The notes under the pieces: model-generated
What the model was told of the DNA's origin: nothing
Database searches by the model: none
What the model saw: the letters and a program-made list of their open reading frames with translations, nothing else
In this document: in pieces, positions 44,044 to 51,752 of the stretch
Layout of the letters: each line of letters begins with the position of its first letter
How positions within the stretch are numbered: the first letter of the stretch is position 1
Assembly: GCA_964017185.1 (NCBI GenBank)
Contig: OZ024876.1
Location: 27,496,278 to 27,560,277, forward strand
Source: Rugalucina vietnamica
Lineage: Eukaryota; Mollusca; Bivalvia; Lucinida; Lucinidae
Length of the DNA: 64,000 nt
Direction of reading: 5' to 3'
Program-made: the position numbers and the translations under genes

Positions 44044-47000
44044 ATTGATTGGTATAATTCAGGTGGTATAATTCAGGTTATCTCGAGAATGGTAACTTAC
44101 TTGTATCTTTACCAACGTGTTCTTGGTAATGCCTAATGCATATTTTATGCCATTTTTTCAACTTAATTTCCATAAACATGCAAATAAAATAGATCAAACA
44201 CGTAGCCACTAAATCAAAGGTACATGTTACAAAAACGTTTATTATAAATATTAAAAGAGTTTATTTTAAATATTAAAAGAGTTTATGTCAAAGTAAGCAC
44301 TAGCCTATTCGGATCTACCACCGATTGTTCTGCTGATGCATAAGCTCCGCTACTATATGCAATCGTTGGAGGAGATTTTTGTTTTGCATGTTCAGCCATA
44401 CGCTAAAGTAGTGTTCGCCCCAAAGTATTTCGTACTATTGTCATTTTCTTCAAAGTATTGACAAACTGCTACTTTGATAGGGCAATAAATGACCAACTCA
44501 TGGAATAATTTGAAACAAAGTTTCATACTTATATCTCAACTTTTAGACCTGGCAATGGATGTCAGAGTACACTTTTGAGGATAATTGAAGATAGGAAGCA
44601 GGCGTTAGATGATACGAAATATGTTGCGGCTATACTTATGGACCTCTCAAAAGCTTTTGATTGTTTACCTCATGACCTGCTTCTACTACAACTTAAATAT
44701 TATGTTAAAGAGTTAAAGAGGCAAGAAACTTGAGCGTGTTTAGAACGTACGCAGTTATCGTAAAACAGGATTTTATTATTATTATTTCATTTTAGCGCAG
44801 CTGTTTTGTGCATATTAGCAATAACCTTCTACTTCATAAAATACAAAATTCAAAGCCTTGATAAAAATTTGCTTCCAGCCGCAAGTCTGTCTTAGATTTT
44901 GAGTGCATACTATGGTGTTTTTCTGTGTAAATATTGACATCCTAAGGCGTCCAAACAGCAAATTAAATTAATATAAAGGCTGGACCCTTTGAAAACATTG
45001 AAAACGTTCAAAGGGGAAACACAAAAATAATACTGCTACTACTAAAAACAATGATCCGGAATGGTCAGTACCTTTGCAAGCATACAACATTTGTTTTGTG
45101 CTCAAGGAAATGAGCCAATGAAATCACTAGAGAAACCATGATGGAGTTGAAAATAAAGCTATGCAGAAATCACTGTTCATGAATTTCGATTTCTGTACAT
45201 TTATGTGTATCAGTGATGAACTTTTTTTTTAATTCAGTTTTACGTCCCTTTCAAGATTATTTCAGCTCATATGAGACGGGCCAATCAGTAGGTGGGGCGA
45301 AAACGGAAAAAACCCTAAAAAAACCACCTGACACACCCGCAAGCAGAACTTGGCTTGTCTCACATGTGGCCACAGCGGGGCTCGAACCCACACCAGACAC
45401 AGCGGTGAGATGATCGAGTGATTAAGAAACAGTGCTCTTAACCGCTCGGCCACGGGGGCCGCCAAAGTGATGAACTGTCATTGCTATATGATTAAATAGG
45501 AAAAGAAAAAAATAATAATTTATTGCTATCGCATTGGTTAAGACATGCAGTGTGTTTCAGTTGGTATTCAAAAAAAAAATATATAACAGACTACCTAAAA
45601 AGAAACGGACGTGAAGTCATATATTATTGCGAACCGAGCATGATGCTTTCTAGAATGCCCGGCTGGACATCAGGTATATGTATGACCACCAATTAATACG
45701 TGACAAACGTCTGACGACACACAAGTAATGTATGTGTACCGTTCTATGACACTGCTGTACAGCAGACAAGGGTTCGCTTGAAAATAAAATAGAATAAAAA
45801 AAAATAATAATAATTATCTATGCAAATGTTTGCGAAGTTTGAAAACTCAGGTTGCCGTATCATCCGGCTTTACTTTGATTATGCGGTATTTTATTGAAAC
45901 CTACGTTTGCTCGGGTAAACAATCACAAGCAATCGGCTTCTTATGATAAAGTCTCATATACACATGCAAAATCAACCGGCATCTTGTCAATACAAGTACT
46001 TCGAAGAAAAATGACAATAGTACGAAACTCTTCGGAGCGAACACTATTTTAGCGTATGGCCGAACATGCAAATCAAAAACCTCCTCGAATGTTTGCATAT
46101 TTTAGCGGAGTTTATGCATCAGTAGAACAATAGGCGACTAGAGACATGTATGTAGATCCGAATAGGCTAGTGTTTACGTTGACATAAACTCTTTTAATAT
46201 TTAAAATAAACGTTTTTGTTACTTGGTCCAGATCTCATGACGCGGCGCTTATAAAAATGCTTTGTTCTTCAAACACTTCTTAATCTTTTAAAGAAAATGT
46301 GACTTGTGTTACCTGTGACATGTTTATTTAAAAAAAATCAATTTTTTATGGGATTCTTTTTCTGATTGCGCCTTTTCCTGATCTTTGCCTACTTGTACCT
46401 TTTTATGTTTTATGCGCTCACCTTTTCACATGTTTTGTACATATGTATATATACTTGTAATATTTTTCTTTAGGTAGAATAGCCTAAGCTCATTGTGTGA
46501 CAGAAGAGAAAGTCCAATTCTTATCTGAGAGAGAATTACGGCCTTTTTCCATTCGGTCATGTGACTCCCTATTGTTCTTGGGTAAGACTCATGGAGGCAG
46601 AAAACTCATAGAACACAATGTTTTCATTATTTCAAAATAAGGAGTGGTGTAACCATTGAAGTTTGTGCTTCCTTGTTGTTCGGTTTGAAATGCTTTTTGT
46701 AAGTTATCAGAATATCGTTTACAGTAAAACATTTTTCCCAACATTTTTTCTTCTCAAATATGGATATAAAGGAAAACCGTGTACCATTTTCATGAGCGAA
46801 ATAGCTGAATGCACATCTGGTTGAAACCGATCTGCCATCAGAGCTTAATAAATCTGAATTCCATTATTCCCCTATTCCAAATTATTGCAATCGTGCAAGT
46901 TTCATAACATTACGAAAACATGCCAATGCGATATACATGTACATAGATAGACTCTACATGTATTTAAGAGACGCAAAAACTTACAATTTTCAGAAGAAAA

Positions 47001-47387
47001 TGTGTTATGTTTTTAATTATTGCGGCTCAAAACATAGATTTAGGTACGCGTTAGAACCACCTTGGCGAGTAATTGTTTATTGTCTCCTCCGCGTGACCGA
47101 CTGAATCCCGTTTTAACTGTTTAGTTAACGGAACACGGAACCAATACGACCTTTGCCACGACATGTTTACACAGTGGCATTCATGATGAAATACACCCGG
47201 TCACTACGATTTTCTAGCAAGAGGTACGTGTACTATATTGTTATATATTACCTGTGAACACTGCACTTAAGATAGCAAAACACGCAGGCATAAGATCCGA
47301 TGTAACAACCACCCACTGAAATAACTGAAACTTTCCCCATTTGTTGAGCGAGCGCCATATTATATCAACTTCACCATATGGCTCCAT
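31656..47387 (-). CDS. SLC22-family solute carrier (organic ion transporter-like), 10 exons, complete
   Basis: Spliced minus-strand gene whose ten exons join in phase to give 550 aa, the usual SLC22 length. The family belongs to the major facilitator superfamily: 12-helix plasma-membrane carriers for organic cations, anions or zwitterions. Seen in order: TM1 (about residues 20-46); an extracellular loop (47-106) with several Cys and N-glycosylation sequons; the loop motif [10 protein letters not shown] (about 136-145); DESVRWLL (254-261), the counterpart of the family's PESPRWL with both prolines replaced; a second NNIGRKKT motif (402-409); [12 protein letters not shown] near TM11; and [15 protein letters not shown] before the C-terminus. 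Arg479, in GRIGG, occupies the position that is Asp in OCTs and Arg in OATs and OCTNs, so an OCT-type cation site looks unlikely. The substrate cannot be read from sequence. The start ATG has an in-frame stop 15 nt upstream. The nearest paralogue is not determined. Confidence 0.92.
31849..32067. mobile_element. MITE A at the transporter exon 10 acceptor
   Basis: TAAGCCGCGTCATGAGAGAACC at the left, TCATGACGCGGCTTA at the right. The palindrome is partly deleted. It ends 13 nt from the first base of exon 10, leaving only TTTACTTTTGCAG between them. Confidence 0.75.
32477..32549 (-). CDS. SLC22-like exon 9 (charge-determining GRIGG segment)
   Basis: Codes [20 protein letters not shown]. The Arg of GRIGG is at the position of hOAT1 Arg466 or rOCT1 Asp475. 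The acceptor is CCATTGCAG|A and the donor AACTTG|GTATGT, phases 2 to 0, 73 nt. One intron later the frame enters exon 10 with no codon split. Confidence 0.9.
32748..32835. mobile_element. MITE A fragment beside the exon 8 donor
   Basis: AAGCCGAAACATGAGAAAAACGG, then GCGAAACCAAATTCGCAG and a diverged palindrome arm. It stops within about 5 nt of the exon 8 donor. Strongly diverged. Confidence 0.45.
32840..32945 (-). CDS. SLC22-like exon 8 (TM10-TM11), alternative acceptors
   Basis: Codes [20 protein letters not shown], then [11 protein letters not shown]. The donor is CTACAG|GTAGGT (phase 2). The short-form acceptor AATTCAG|TG at 32946 fits the family's spacing between the GRKK and VGK motifs best. 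A 30-bp tandem duplication also supplies acceptors at +15 (GTTGCAG|GT) and +30 (AATTCAG|TG), both in the same phase and free of stops. They would add 5 or 10 residues. Confidence 0.87.
33180..33412 (+). repeat. interspersed repeat R, 3' part, in transporter intron 7
   Basis: Carries GGGTAACTGAGTGGCC, AGTAAGAATTTC and TTTCTGATTGCGCC in the R order. The 5' part is absent. Confidence 0.6.
34276..35878 (+). repeat. interspersed repeat R, split by element H
   Basis: R reads from AGTTATTCATTTTAATTGG to CGGCTTACGATA (34693) and resumes at 35759 through TTTGGAGTGGGAATTTG and the CCTGATCATTGCC end. The interruption is element H. It lies in transporter intron 7. Confidence 0.65.
34694..35758. mobile_element. 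DNA transposon H inserted in repeat R
   Basis: 1,065 bp with ~35-bp imperfect inverted ends, ACTGYGTTTAYACTATGTTC (then CCGG), and ATA on both sides. The interior is rich in TTACG, ACGGT and CCGT motifs scattered near both ends. No transposase. The R sequence is continuous when H is removed. Length and end type resemble element C. Confidence 0.7.
36295..36380 (-). CDS. SLC22-like exon 7 (IGRKKT, TM9)
   Basis: Begins with the second base-rich MFS loop, [10 protein letters not shown], and continues into TM9. The acceptor TTCTGTTTCAG|T is strong. The donor TTTG|GTAAAG was preferred over AAA|GTATCT because it has better consensus and the phase (1) fits exon 8. The open frame continues past the donor but loses family similarity. 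Confidence 0.88.
36577..36779. mobile_element. MITE A copy in transporter intron 6
   Basis: GAGCCTTCGCGGCAGAAAACC at the left, CATAAAGCGGCTCA at the right. Stem CAGCTGTGTTGC...TACAGCTG. A short right-end fragment lies at about 36828-36858. Confidence 0.7.
36893..37027 (-). CDS. SLC22-like exon 6 (TM7-TM8)
   Basis: Codes [20 protein letters not shown], then [20 protein letters not shown], the TM7-TM8 pair. The acceptor is GTTTCAG|G and the donor AACAA|GTAATG. The split codons give W at the 5' junction and N at the 3' junction. Confidence 0.9.
37223..37395. mobile_element. MITE A, truncated at the palindrome
   Basis: TGAGCTGCCTCTTGGGAAAACC through GCTAATCAGCTTCGCGG, then unrelated sequence. 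In transporter intron 5. Confidence 0.7.
37511..37831 (-). CDS. SLC22-like exon 5 (DESVRWLL and central cytoplasmic loop)
   Basis: Codes [20 protein letters not shown], the family's post-TM6 signature, then the long hydrophilic loop and ...[18 protein letters not shown] entering TM7. The acceptor is TTGTCAACAG|G and the donor GCATG|GTAAGT, phases 2 to 2, 321 nt. Several Ser, Thr and Lys residues in the loop are possible regulatory sites, but none matches a motif I can name. Confidence 0.92.
38281..38840. mobile_element. element M: 560 bp, perfect 20-bp inverted ends with TTAA
   Basis: TTAAGAAAGTTCGTTCCGCA at 38281-38300, exactly inverted at 38821-38840. TTAA at both tips suggests a piggyBac- or Kolobok-like target preference. 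AT-rich interior, non-coding. It ends 14 nt inside the intron that follows transporter exon 4. Confidence 0.75.
38855..39057 (-). CDS. SLC22-like exon 4 (TM4-TM6)
   Basis: Codes [20 protein letters not shown], then a Gly-rich helix and [15 protein letters not shown], typical of TM4-TM6 in the family. The acceptor is TTTCTAG|GGA and the donor GGTG|GTATGT, phases 0 to 2. Element M ends 14 nt into the downstream intron. Confidence 0.92.
39388..41606. mobile_element. DNA transposon D, copy 2, with 6-bp target duplication
   Basis: The same 16-bp ends, inverted relative to copy 1 in internal order, flanked by TTGTAT (39382-39387, 41607-41612). 2,219 bp, of which 941 bp is the inserted element E2. 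The remaining 1,278 bp is collinear with copy 1 apart from internal deletions. It sits in transporter intron 3, inside a MITE B. Confidence 0.85.
40191..41131. mobile_element. DNA transposon E, copy 2, inserted in element D2
   Basis: Ends TATCCTTAAGGAAT...ACGCAACA and, reversed, ...TTCCTTAAGTATA, with the same internal phrases as copy 1 and several ACGTC motifs. The uninterrupted target is seen in element D1 at about 11392-11416. Confidence 0.75.
41940..42022 (+). repeat. repeat R, 3' end fragment
   Basis: TTCCCACCTCGGTTTTTAG, TGATTGCGCCTTTTCC and GATCATTGCC in R order. Other short 3' fragments lie at 46345-46410, 51885-51910 and 59935-59995. Confidence 0.55.
42649..42879 (-). CDS. SLC22-like exon 3 (TM2-TM3, SDRFGRK motif)
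   Basis: Starts [16 protein letters not shown], the family's conserved W-x-L-V-C stretch entering TM2, followed by [19 protein letters not shown], the MFS cytoplasmic loop signature. It ends [10 protein letters not shown]. The acceptor is TTCTTTCAG|TGG and the donor CAACAG|GTACAT, phases 0 to 0, 77 codons. Confidence 0.95.
43043..43085 (-). repeat. SINE tail fragment
   Basis: The minus strand reads TTGATTGGGATGTTAAGCCTCAAT, matching the 3' tail of the SINE at 26030. No head is attached. Confidence 0.45.
43193..43590. mobile_element. foldback repeat in transporter intron 2
   Basis: ATCAACCATGGTTTTCAG at 43193 is inverted at 43286-43306 (GAAACAAACCATGGTTGAT), with an inner hairpin GAACACAAGGCCGCAGGCCGCG. 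The right part repeats GTTTGAACA / TGTTCAAAC motifs. Non-coding. Confidence 0.5.
43651..43832 (-). CDS. SLC22-like exon 2 (large extracellular loop)
   Basis: Begins [13 protein letters not shown] and ends DNTYSSQ. It carries the Cys-rich, glycosylatable loop (sequons NSS, NVS and NDS) between TM1 and TM2. The acceptor is TTTTTCTTGCAG|GA and the donor CAG|GTATGG, phases 1 to 0. A long GATT/GATC microsatellite begins about 65 nt upstream of the acceptor. Confidence 0.9.
43897..44054. repeat. compound GATT-GATC-GATT microsatellite
   Basis: GATT units, then more than ten GATC units, then GATT units again, with a few GGTT interruptions. GATC is self-complementary. It lies about 65 nt upstream of the exon 2 acceptor. 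Confidence 0.85.
44536..44709 (+). pseudogene. reverse transcriptase fragment, Jockey/CR1-like
   Basis: A short open stretch reads [17 protein letters not shown], then [19 protein letters not shown], a clear RT fingers and motif A block (the catalytic Asp is in MDLSKAFD). It stops soon after LKYYV. It sits in transporter intron 1 between the arms of a long inverted repeat. There is no matching upstream endonuclease or downstream YxDD, so it is a dead fragment. Confidence 0.8.
45222..45463 (-). mobile_element. tRNA-derived SINE with 11-bp target-site duplication
   Basis: On the minus strand the head reads CCCCGTGGCCGAGCGGTTAAG (tRNA-Leu/Ser-like A-box region), then GGGTTCGAGCCCC (B-box). The tail is GGGACGTAAAACTGAATT plus a short A-run. 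The insert is bracketed by AGTGATGAACT at 45212-45222 and 45466-45476. It lies in transporter intron 1. Confidence 0.85.
46907..47072. mobile_element. MITE B, left half
   Basis: CATTACGAAAACATGCCAATG at the left, through AAAACATAGATTTAGGTACG to ACCACCTTGGCGAG. It ends at the palindrome centre. In the transporter's first intron. Confidence 0.6.
47252..47387 (-). CDS. SLC22-like exon 1 (start codon, TM1)
   Basis: Codes [11 protein letters not shown]..., then [13 protein letters not shown], matching the family's N-terminal G-(K/R)-F-Q pattern leading into TM1. The ATG is at 47387-47385 and an in-frame TAA lies 15 nt upstream, so this is the first usable start. The donor is CACAG|GTAATA and the exon ends in phase 1. 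Alternative acceptors at TTTCAG inside the exon are ignored because the upstream residues fit the family. Confidence 0.9.
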
Positions 47388-47421
47388 AATAGAAATGCCT
47401 TACTATATAACATCACACATT

Positions 47422-47690
47422 CATTACGAAAACTTGCCCATGCAATATATAGAGAGTTTTTCGCAAGCAAACAATGAGAATTGTGTTGGGGGAAAAAGTG
47501 ATACTTTAATAATTTTGCTCAAAAACTAAATTGTTGGTACAAGGTAGAACCGCCTCAACGAGGCGGTTCCAACGAGTACCCACAATCTATGTTTTGACTC
47601 AAAAATAGGTACACCCCTAAAAACCCAAGTTTTTACTATATAAAAGTGGGATATAAGGGGGTATATATTACACGGATATGTTTTCCTGAT
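47422..47690. mobile_element. MITE B, just upstream of the transporter start codon
   Basis: CATTACGAAAACTTGCCCATG at the left, CACGGATATGTTTTCCTGATG at the right. The centre is AACCGCCTCAACGAGGCGG, with a C/G-to-C/A change. It ends 34 nt before the ATG, so it probably forms part of the 5' UTR or promoter. A TATATAAAAG motif inside points away from the gene. Confidence 0.75.
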
Positions 47691-48932
47691 GTAGTGTGAT
47701 GCAGCATATTTAATAAGTTTCTAGTGATCATGAACCTGCAAATTAATGTATGTAAAGCAGACACAACATTAGCAAACAATGTTATGCGGTATTTGTATGA
47801 AAAAGCTATATTCATTATTTCCAACGCTTTCTTGTACATGTAATAAATTCTTAAACTAAGCACTTGTATATAGGTAGAAAAAGGTCCTTGGTGGAGGCTA
47901 GTCGTTTTCGCGGGTATATTGTAAGACGACATACATGTACTATGCGGACCAATCCTAACTTAGAGACATAGTACAGATTACCTGTTCAGTATCTACGCTG
48001 CGAATCAATATTTTATTATGTTCTTTTGTTGTTATTATTGTTATTTTATACTTTCTGGCATATGCTTCCATTTTACCCGTATATCTCATCATAGAGTCTG
48101 ACTGAGAAAAACACATTGTTGGTAAAAATACGCCACGGCTAAACCATACGGTGAAAGGAAGATGAAAGGACCGAATATTACATATACTGAGTTCCACAGC
48201 CAACGCAACTCTATGTTTTCCTCTCATCTTTTTTATTGGACAATAATGTGAAAACTTTTGTGTCCAATCATCATTAAAATGATTCGAAAATCTTTTTGCG
48301 TTATCAAATCTGAGATTTAGTGCGCAAGCGCGGGAACACGCCCAGGGTACAAAAATGCATTTTCGGTGCCCCGCGCGCGAGGGCTCGAAAGTTTTCAAAA
48401 CAATTCACACAAATCAAATCTCGGAAGGTCGTCCGATGAGTGTAAGGCAATTGCAATGTTTAAACCTGCTGCTCAACGCCAGAAATTGGCACTGATTTTC
48501 AGTACCCGAAAATTGCTTGTTTTAGGCGTTCAACGTCACTTGGTGACGTGATCGACGTCACTGCAGCTGTCAACCATATGATTTATTTTGTGTTGGCAAC
48601 CTAGCCTTATTGAATTAAGTGCATTGCAGCTATGGGAAATTCGTTTTCACTGTGTTTCGCTGCTTTAGATTCGGGTGTTTGCACAGTTTAGCAAGCAATT
48701 CGTCAAAATCGCTAATTTCCTTCATTTTTCAAAATGACACTTTCGCCAGTTTTTACGCAATTGTGGGCGAACTAAAAAAGACTGACGGCTGAATTTTATA
48801 GGTCCTTTTTGAAAATGGCTGGGCTACATATATTCGGAATTTCGAATGAATCGACTGAAACCATAAAAAGTTATACAAATTTTAATGACGAGTTGCGTTG
48901 GCTGTGGAATTTAGTATATATAACTGTATATA
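47691..48932. other. upstream region of the transporter, no gene assigned
   Basis: A 147-codon minus frame (47955-48398) has no recognisable motif and no homology to the transporter's N-terminus. A GC-richer patch around 48310-48380 (GCGCAAGCGCGG, CCCCGCGCGCGAGGG) could be a promoter for the minus-strand gene. No TATA box was placed. Confidence 0.35.
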
Positions 48933-49918
48933 CGAGGTATGGCAGGAAAGTTCGTAGACACTTCAGCTATCAGAAAAAGTAACGCGTTGTTGAAGAAGCG
49001 TTTTGCATAATTTCAAGCAGCAATATCTTATGAGTATATTTCAGAAATTTTGTGCAATTTGTGCCACTTTTCTGCTTGAGGGTAGGGCCGTGCGGGGCAG
49101 GTGTCAAAACGTGATAAAATGTGACGATTTTCACATGCTGATTTTGCTTGTGAAACGGCACGGAAGTGTGCTGTAACGTTAAAATGTTTTGATCCTGAAA
49201 GAATGTTCAATCAACAACGTTTTCTGAATGTTTGTGCCTTGGCGGCAGTACAGTTTGATATCTGTGAATAAATTTCGGATGCAGTCCGAAAAAAATGTTT
49301 GAAAAAAATGGTTTAATTTTGACGTCAGAGAACAGCCGATAACCATAAAATTGTGTGTTTTTGTTATGGAAATGGCCAACAAACACGATGGAAATTATAT
49401 GAACAACAACATAAAAGCTATCAGCTTGTCTGTCACTAGTTTACAAGTGGCAGAGTTGATTTTTGGATGCTCGATAGATCATCTAAGATGATAAACGGCG
49501 GCGGAAGGCACTCGTCTTACATACTCAGCGAATGAAAATGGTTTCATATGTTCAACCGGTCATCAGAGAACCTGAGGACAGTTGGCACAGATCTGCATTT
49601 GACAGCTGGATACACATAATAAAATTGTACCGATATCCAAGGACCGCAGGTGGAATAACTCTGAAACATCGGTTAAACTTGTTACAAATATATAAAGCAC
49701 TGACAGCAATAAACTTCAAGTAACGTCACTGAGACGTTGACCCTTTCCCCGCTCCCGGTTTGGGAGGTGCACATAAAAGGCTGTAGAAGATGTCGTGTTG
49801 GCCAGATTTTCATAAAATTTCGTCTATTTGCTCATGAAATATTTTTGCAAACCCAGATATATTCATTTTTCCTGTTGAAAATACTAATGTTGTCTACGAA
49901 CTTTCCTGCCATACCTCG
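48933..49918. mobile_element. ~986-bp element with mariner-like inverted ends
   Basis: ACGAGGTATGGCAGGAAAGT...(TCGTAGACA) at the left and its inverse at the right, about 29 bp. TA-rich flanks make the exact target duplication ambiguous. End sequence and length suggest a Tc1/mariner-type element, but I find no D,D(34)D transposase, only a 63-codon frame without similarity I know. Confidence 0.65.
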
Positions 49919-50054
49919 TGTATTGTGATATCAACACAAAAATACAACTCGACAAAGATGCTATGCTGACATATTTCTTGCATTAGGCAAAAGTGAATTA
50001 AAGCTGATCTCTCGTAACTTTTACCAGATATTCATACCTAGTATGGCACAAACG

Positions 50055-50330
50055 AATGTTTGTTTGTTTGTTTGTTTATGTGAATCGATACTTTACGTTC
50101 CATTCAACAGCTGGTCATGTCATGTCGGGACGTTGCCTCCATTTTAGGGGGCTTTTATTCAAAATGGAGATGTCATGACATTCAAAAAGTACTTGAAATA
50201 TGACCATCCAACTTAGCCACAAAAGGCTCATACACATTGATGGTTTGACTTGAAACGTTTCCTGGACAAGCTCAGACCAGTAATCAGATGGTCAGTCAGT
50301 AGTGTATAAGGTTTACCTGGAGGCAAAAGC
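50055..50330 (-). mobile_element. tRNA-derived SINE, AAAC-type tail
   Basis: The plus strand starts with GTTTGTTTGTTTGTTTATG (the tail reversed), then ATGTCGGGACGTTGCCTCC, the same body as the copy at 60225. The head is diverged. Confidence 0.55.
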
Positions 50331-50399
50331 AGCCCATCTATTTCTTTAGGCCCCAATGGGCGGGGACCGCCCAAATGAATGAGAAAAAGGGTGGCTATC

Positions 50400-50832
50400 A
50401 TGATTTATGTGTTTGTCCTTGATGATTCATTGACTAGTTAGATGTACACCACGAGGACCGAACAACTTACTAAATGTTGTGAACCGCTGCAAAAGATGAG
50501 GGTGAAGTTAGGCGCCTGTACAACCGGTTGACGCCCCCAGTAGTTTAATATTACTGATCGTCCCAAGGCGATACTTCTGTTGTGGTTCCATCTGTTTTAT
50601 GTTTTGGAGTCGATCTTTGTGCTGTTTGAAACTTATGTGCGTTTTCATATTTTTATTTACGGGTAACTGAGTGACCGCCTTTTGGGAAATAGCCGCTCAT
50701 TCGACTTACGATACGTTTTCTAAGTATTAGTACCTAATTGTCAATTTAGTCTACCCACCTCGGTTTTTGGAGTGGGAATTTCTTTCTGATTGCGCCTTTT
50801 CCCAATCATTGCCTACTTGTACCTTTTAACAA
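50400..50832 (+). repeat. interspersed repeat R, near full length
   Basis: Contains GTTTGTCCTTGATGATTC, the GAACCGCTGCAAAAGATG block, GGGTAACTGAGTGACC and the terminal TTGCCTACTTGTACC. It lacks roughly the first 150 bp of the 1615-2235 copy. Confidence 0.65.
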
Positions 50833-51365
50833 AATGTCATTGCCATTTAGGGCGCATATTTATTATATACCTTACAAAATACCACTTTGATACAACCGTT
50901 TTCCGACACAAGAATACAAATTCTCGTATCACACTACTAATCTGATACGAGTCCGTATCAGTATAAAAAAATGTTTACCCAACAATATAAAATCCAGCGC
51001 CTAAATCCAGACTCTAAATGTGAATGGAAAACATACTTTTTGTCGGAAGAGTGAGAAACCGGTTCGCTTGTCATAAAGCAAACAAAATACAAAATTTATG
51101 ACTTTCTATACCTCTGCCGTAAATATTGGCACAAGCTAGGTTATGTCACCAAAAAGTTCGCGAGACGTCGTTTCTTACGCTGTCACAACGTAGCGATTTT
51201 AACCATTATACTGAATTCTAATGTCACCATTGCTTATATTTTGTAAATTTATAATAAAAAAACATTTCTTCAGTACCTTGGATCGGATCACGTCTCGTGG
51301 CTGTGTCAGGAAAGTAAGGATCAGACTCGACTTCGTCACGTCTGATCTGATCGTTCCAGGCGCAG

Positions 51366-51412
51366 GCACCCGACGTGAGTCAGCCAATCAGTTCAAGTAA
51401 CGTAAGTTATAA
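51366..51412 (+). promoter_or_regulatory. possible promoter-like patch (TGAGTCA, CCAAT, GTAAGT)
   Basis: Within 45 bp lie TGAGTCA (AP-1 type), AGCCAATCAG (CCAAT box) and AAC|GTAAGT, a consensus plus-strand donor. Together they could mark a first-exon or promoter region. A short GC-rich open stretch on the minus strand (51277-51387) overlaps it. No gene product is recognised. Confidence 0.2.
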
Positions 51413-51674
51413 TGTCAAAGTATCAGTCCGTGTTTCATCGTAAACCATTCAATGGTCAGCCAGATAAAAATGTGAGCACAATACCAGATCCTGAAGCATG
51501 TACAAAATTTCTTATTACTTTGGTAATGGCTAGTTCAAAGGGTGAGGTATCATTTAGGGCAAATCCACATTCCTTGTTCCTCTTCTTTGATGCTATCCCG
51601 TAACACTGATACTAACGTCACGTTGTACGTTATCATTGTGTCAATGAACTGGGCCTGCATTGTGAGAAACTAAC

Positions 51675-51752
51675 CTCAATTTTCTTCTCGTCTTTCCACT
51701 GCTTAGAACTCCACATGGAAGCGTACGGCTGATGCCGTCTCATTGCTTTCCC
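51675..51752 (-). CDS. candidate coding exon of an unidentified gene
   Basis: 78 nt open in one frame, framed by ATTATTCCAG|GGG and ATTGAG|GTTAGT. It is exactly 26 codons, phase 0 at both ends, coding ...HQPYASMWSSKQWKDEKK... The composition looks protein-like and is more GC-rich than the flanks. I do not recognise the protein and found no convincing partner exon: upstream lies the LINE, downstream mainly AT-rich DNA. It could be chance or a pseudo-exon. Confidence 0.35.

Larger units (their letters stand above)
44226..46222. repeat. 2.0-kb unit with ~240-bp inverted arms
   Basis: Arms 44226-44463 and 45985-46222, inverted. They share AAAACGTTTAT, ATTAAAAGAGTTTATGTC, CTAGCCTATTCGGATCTAC and CGTACTATTGTCATTTT, with many differences. 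The left arm has a tandem duplication of AATATTAAAAGAGTTTAT. Between the arms are an RT fragment and a recent SINE. Confidence 0.65.

Noticed and set aside
43897-44054. CRISPR-like array or origin
   Set aside because: A simple 4-bp microsatellite without spacers. The genome is eukaryotic.
47955-48398. 147-codon frame as the transporter's N-terminus or a separate gene
   Set aside because: No similarity to SLC22 N-termini. Exon 1 with an ATG and upstream stop is found at 47387, and no donor joins this frame.
48933-49918. Intact mariner transposase gene
   Set aside because: Ends look mariner-like, but no frame carries the catalytic D,D(34)D pattern.
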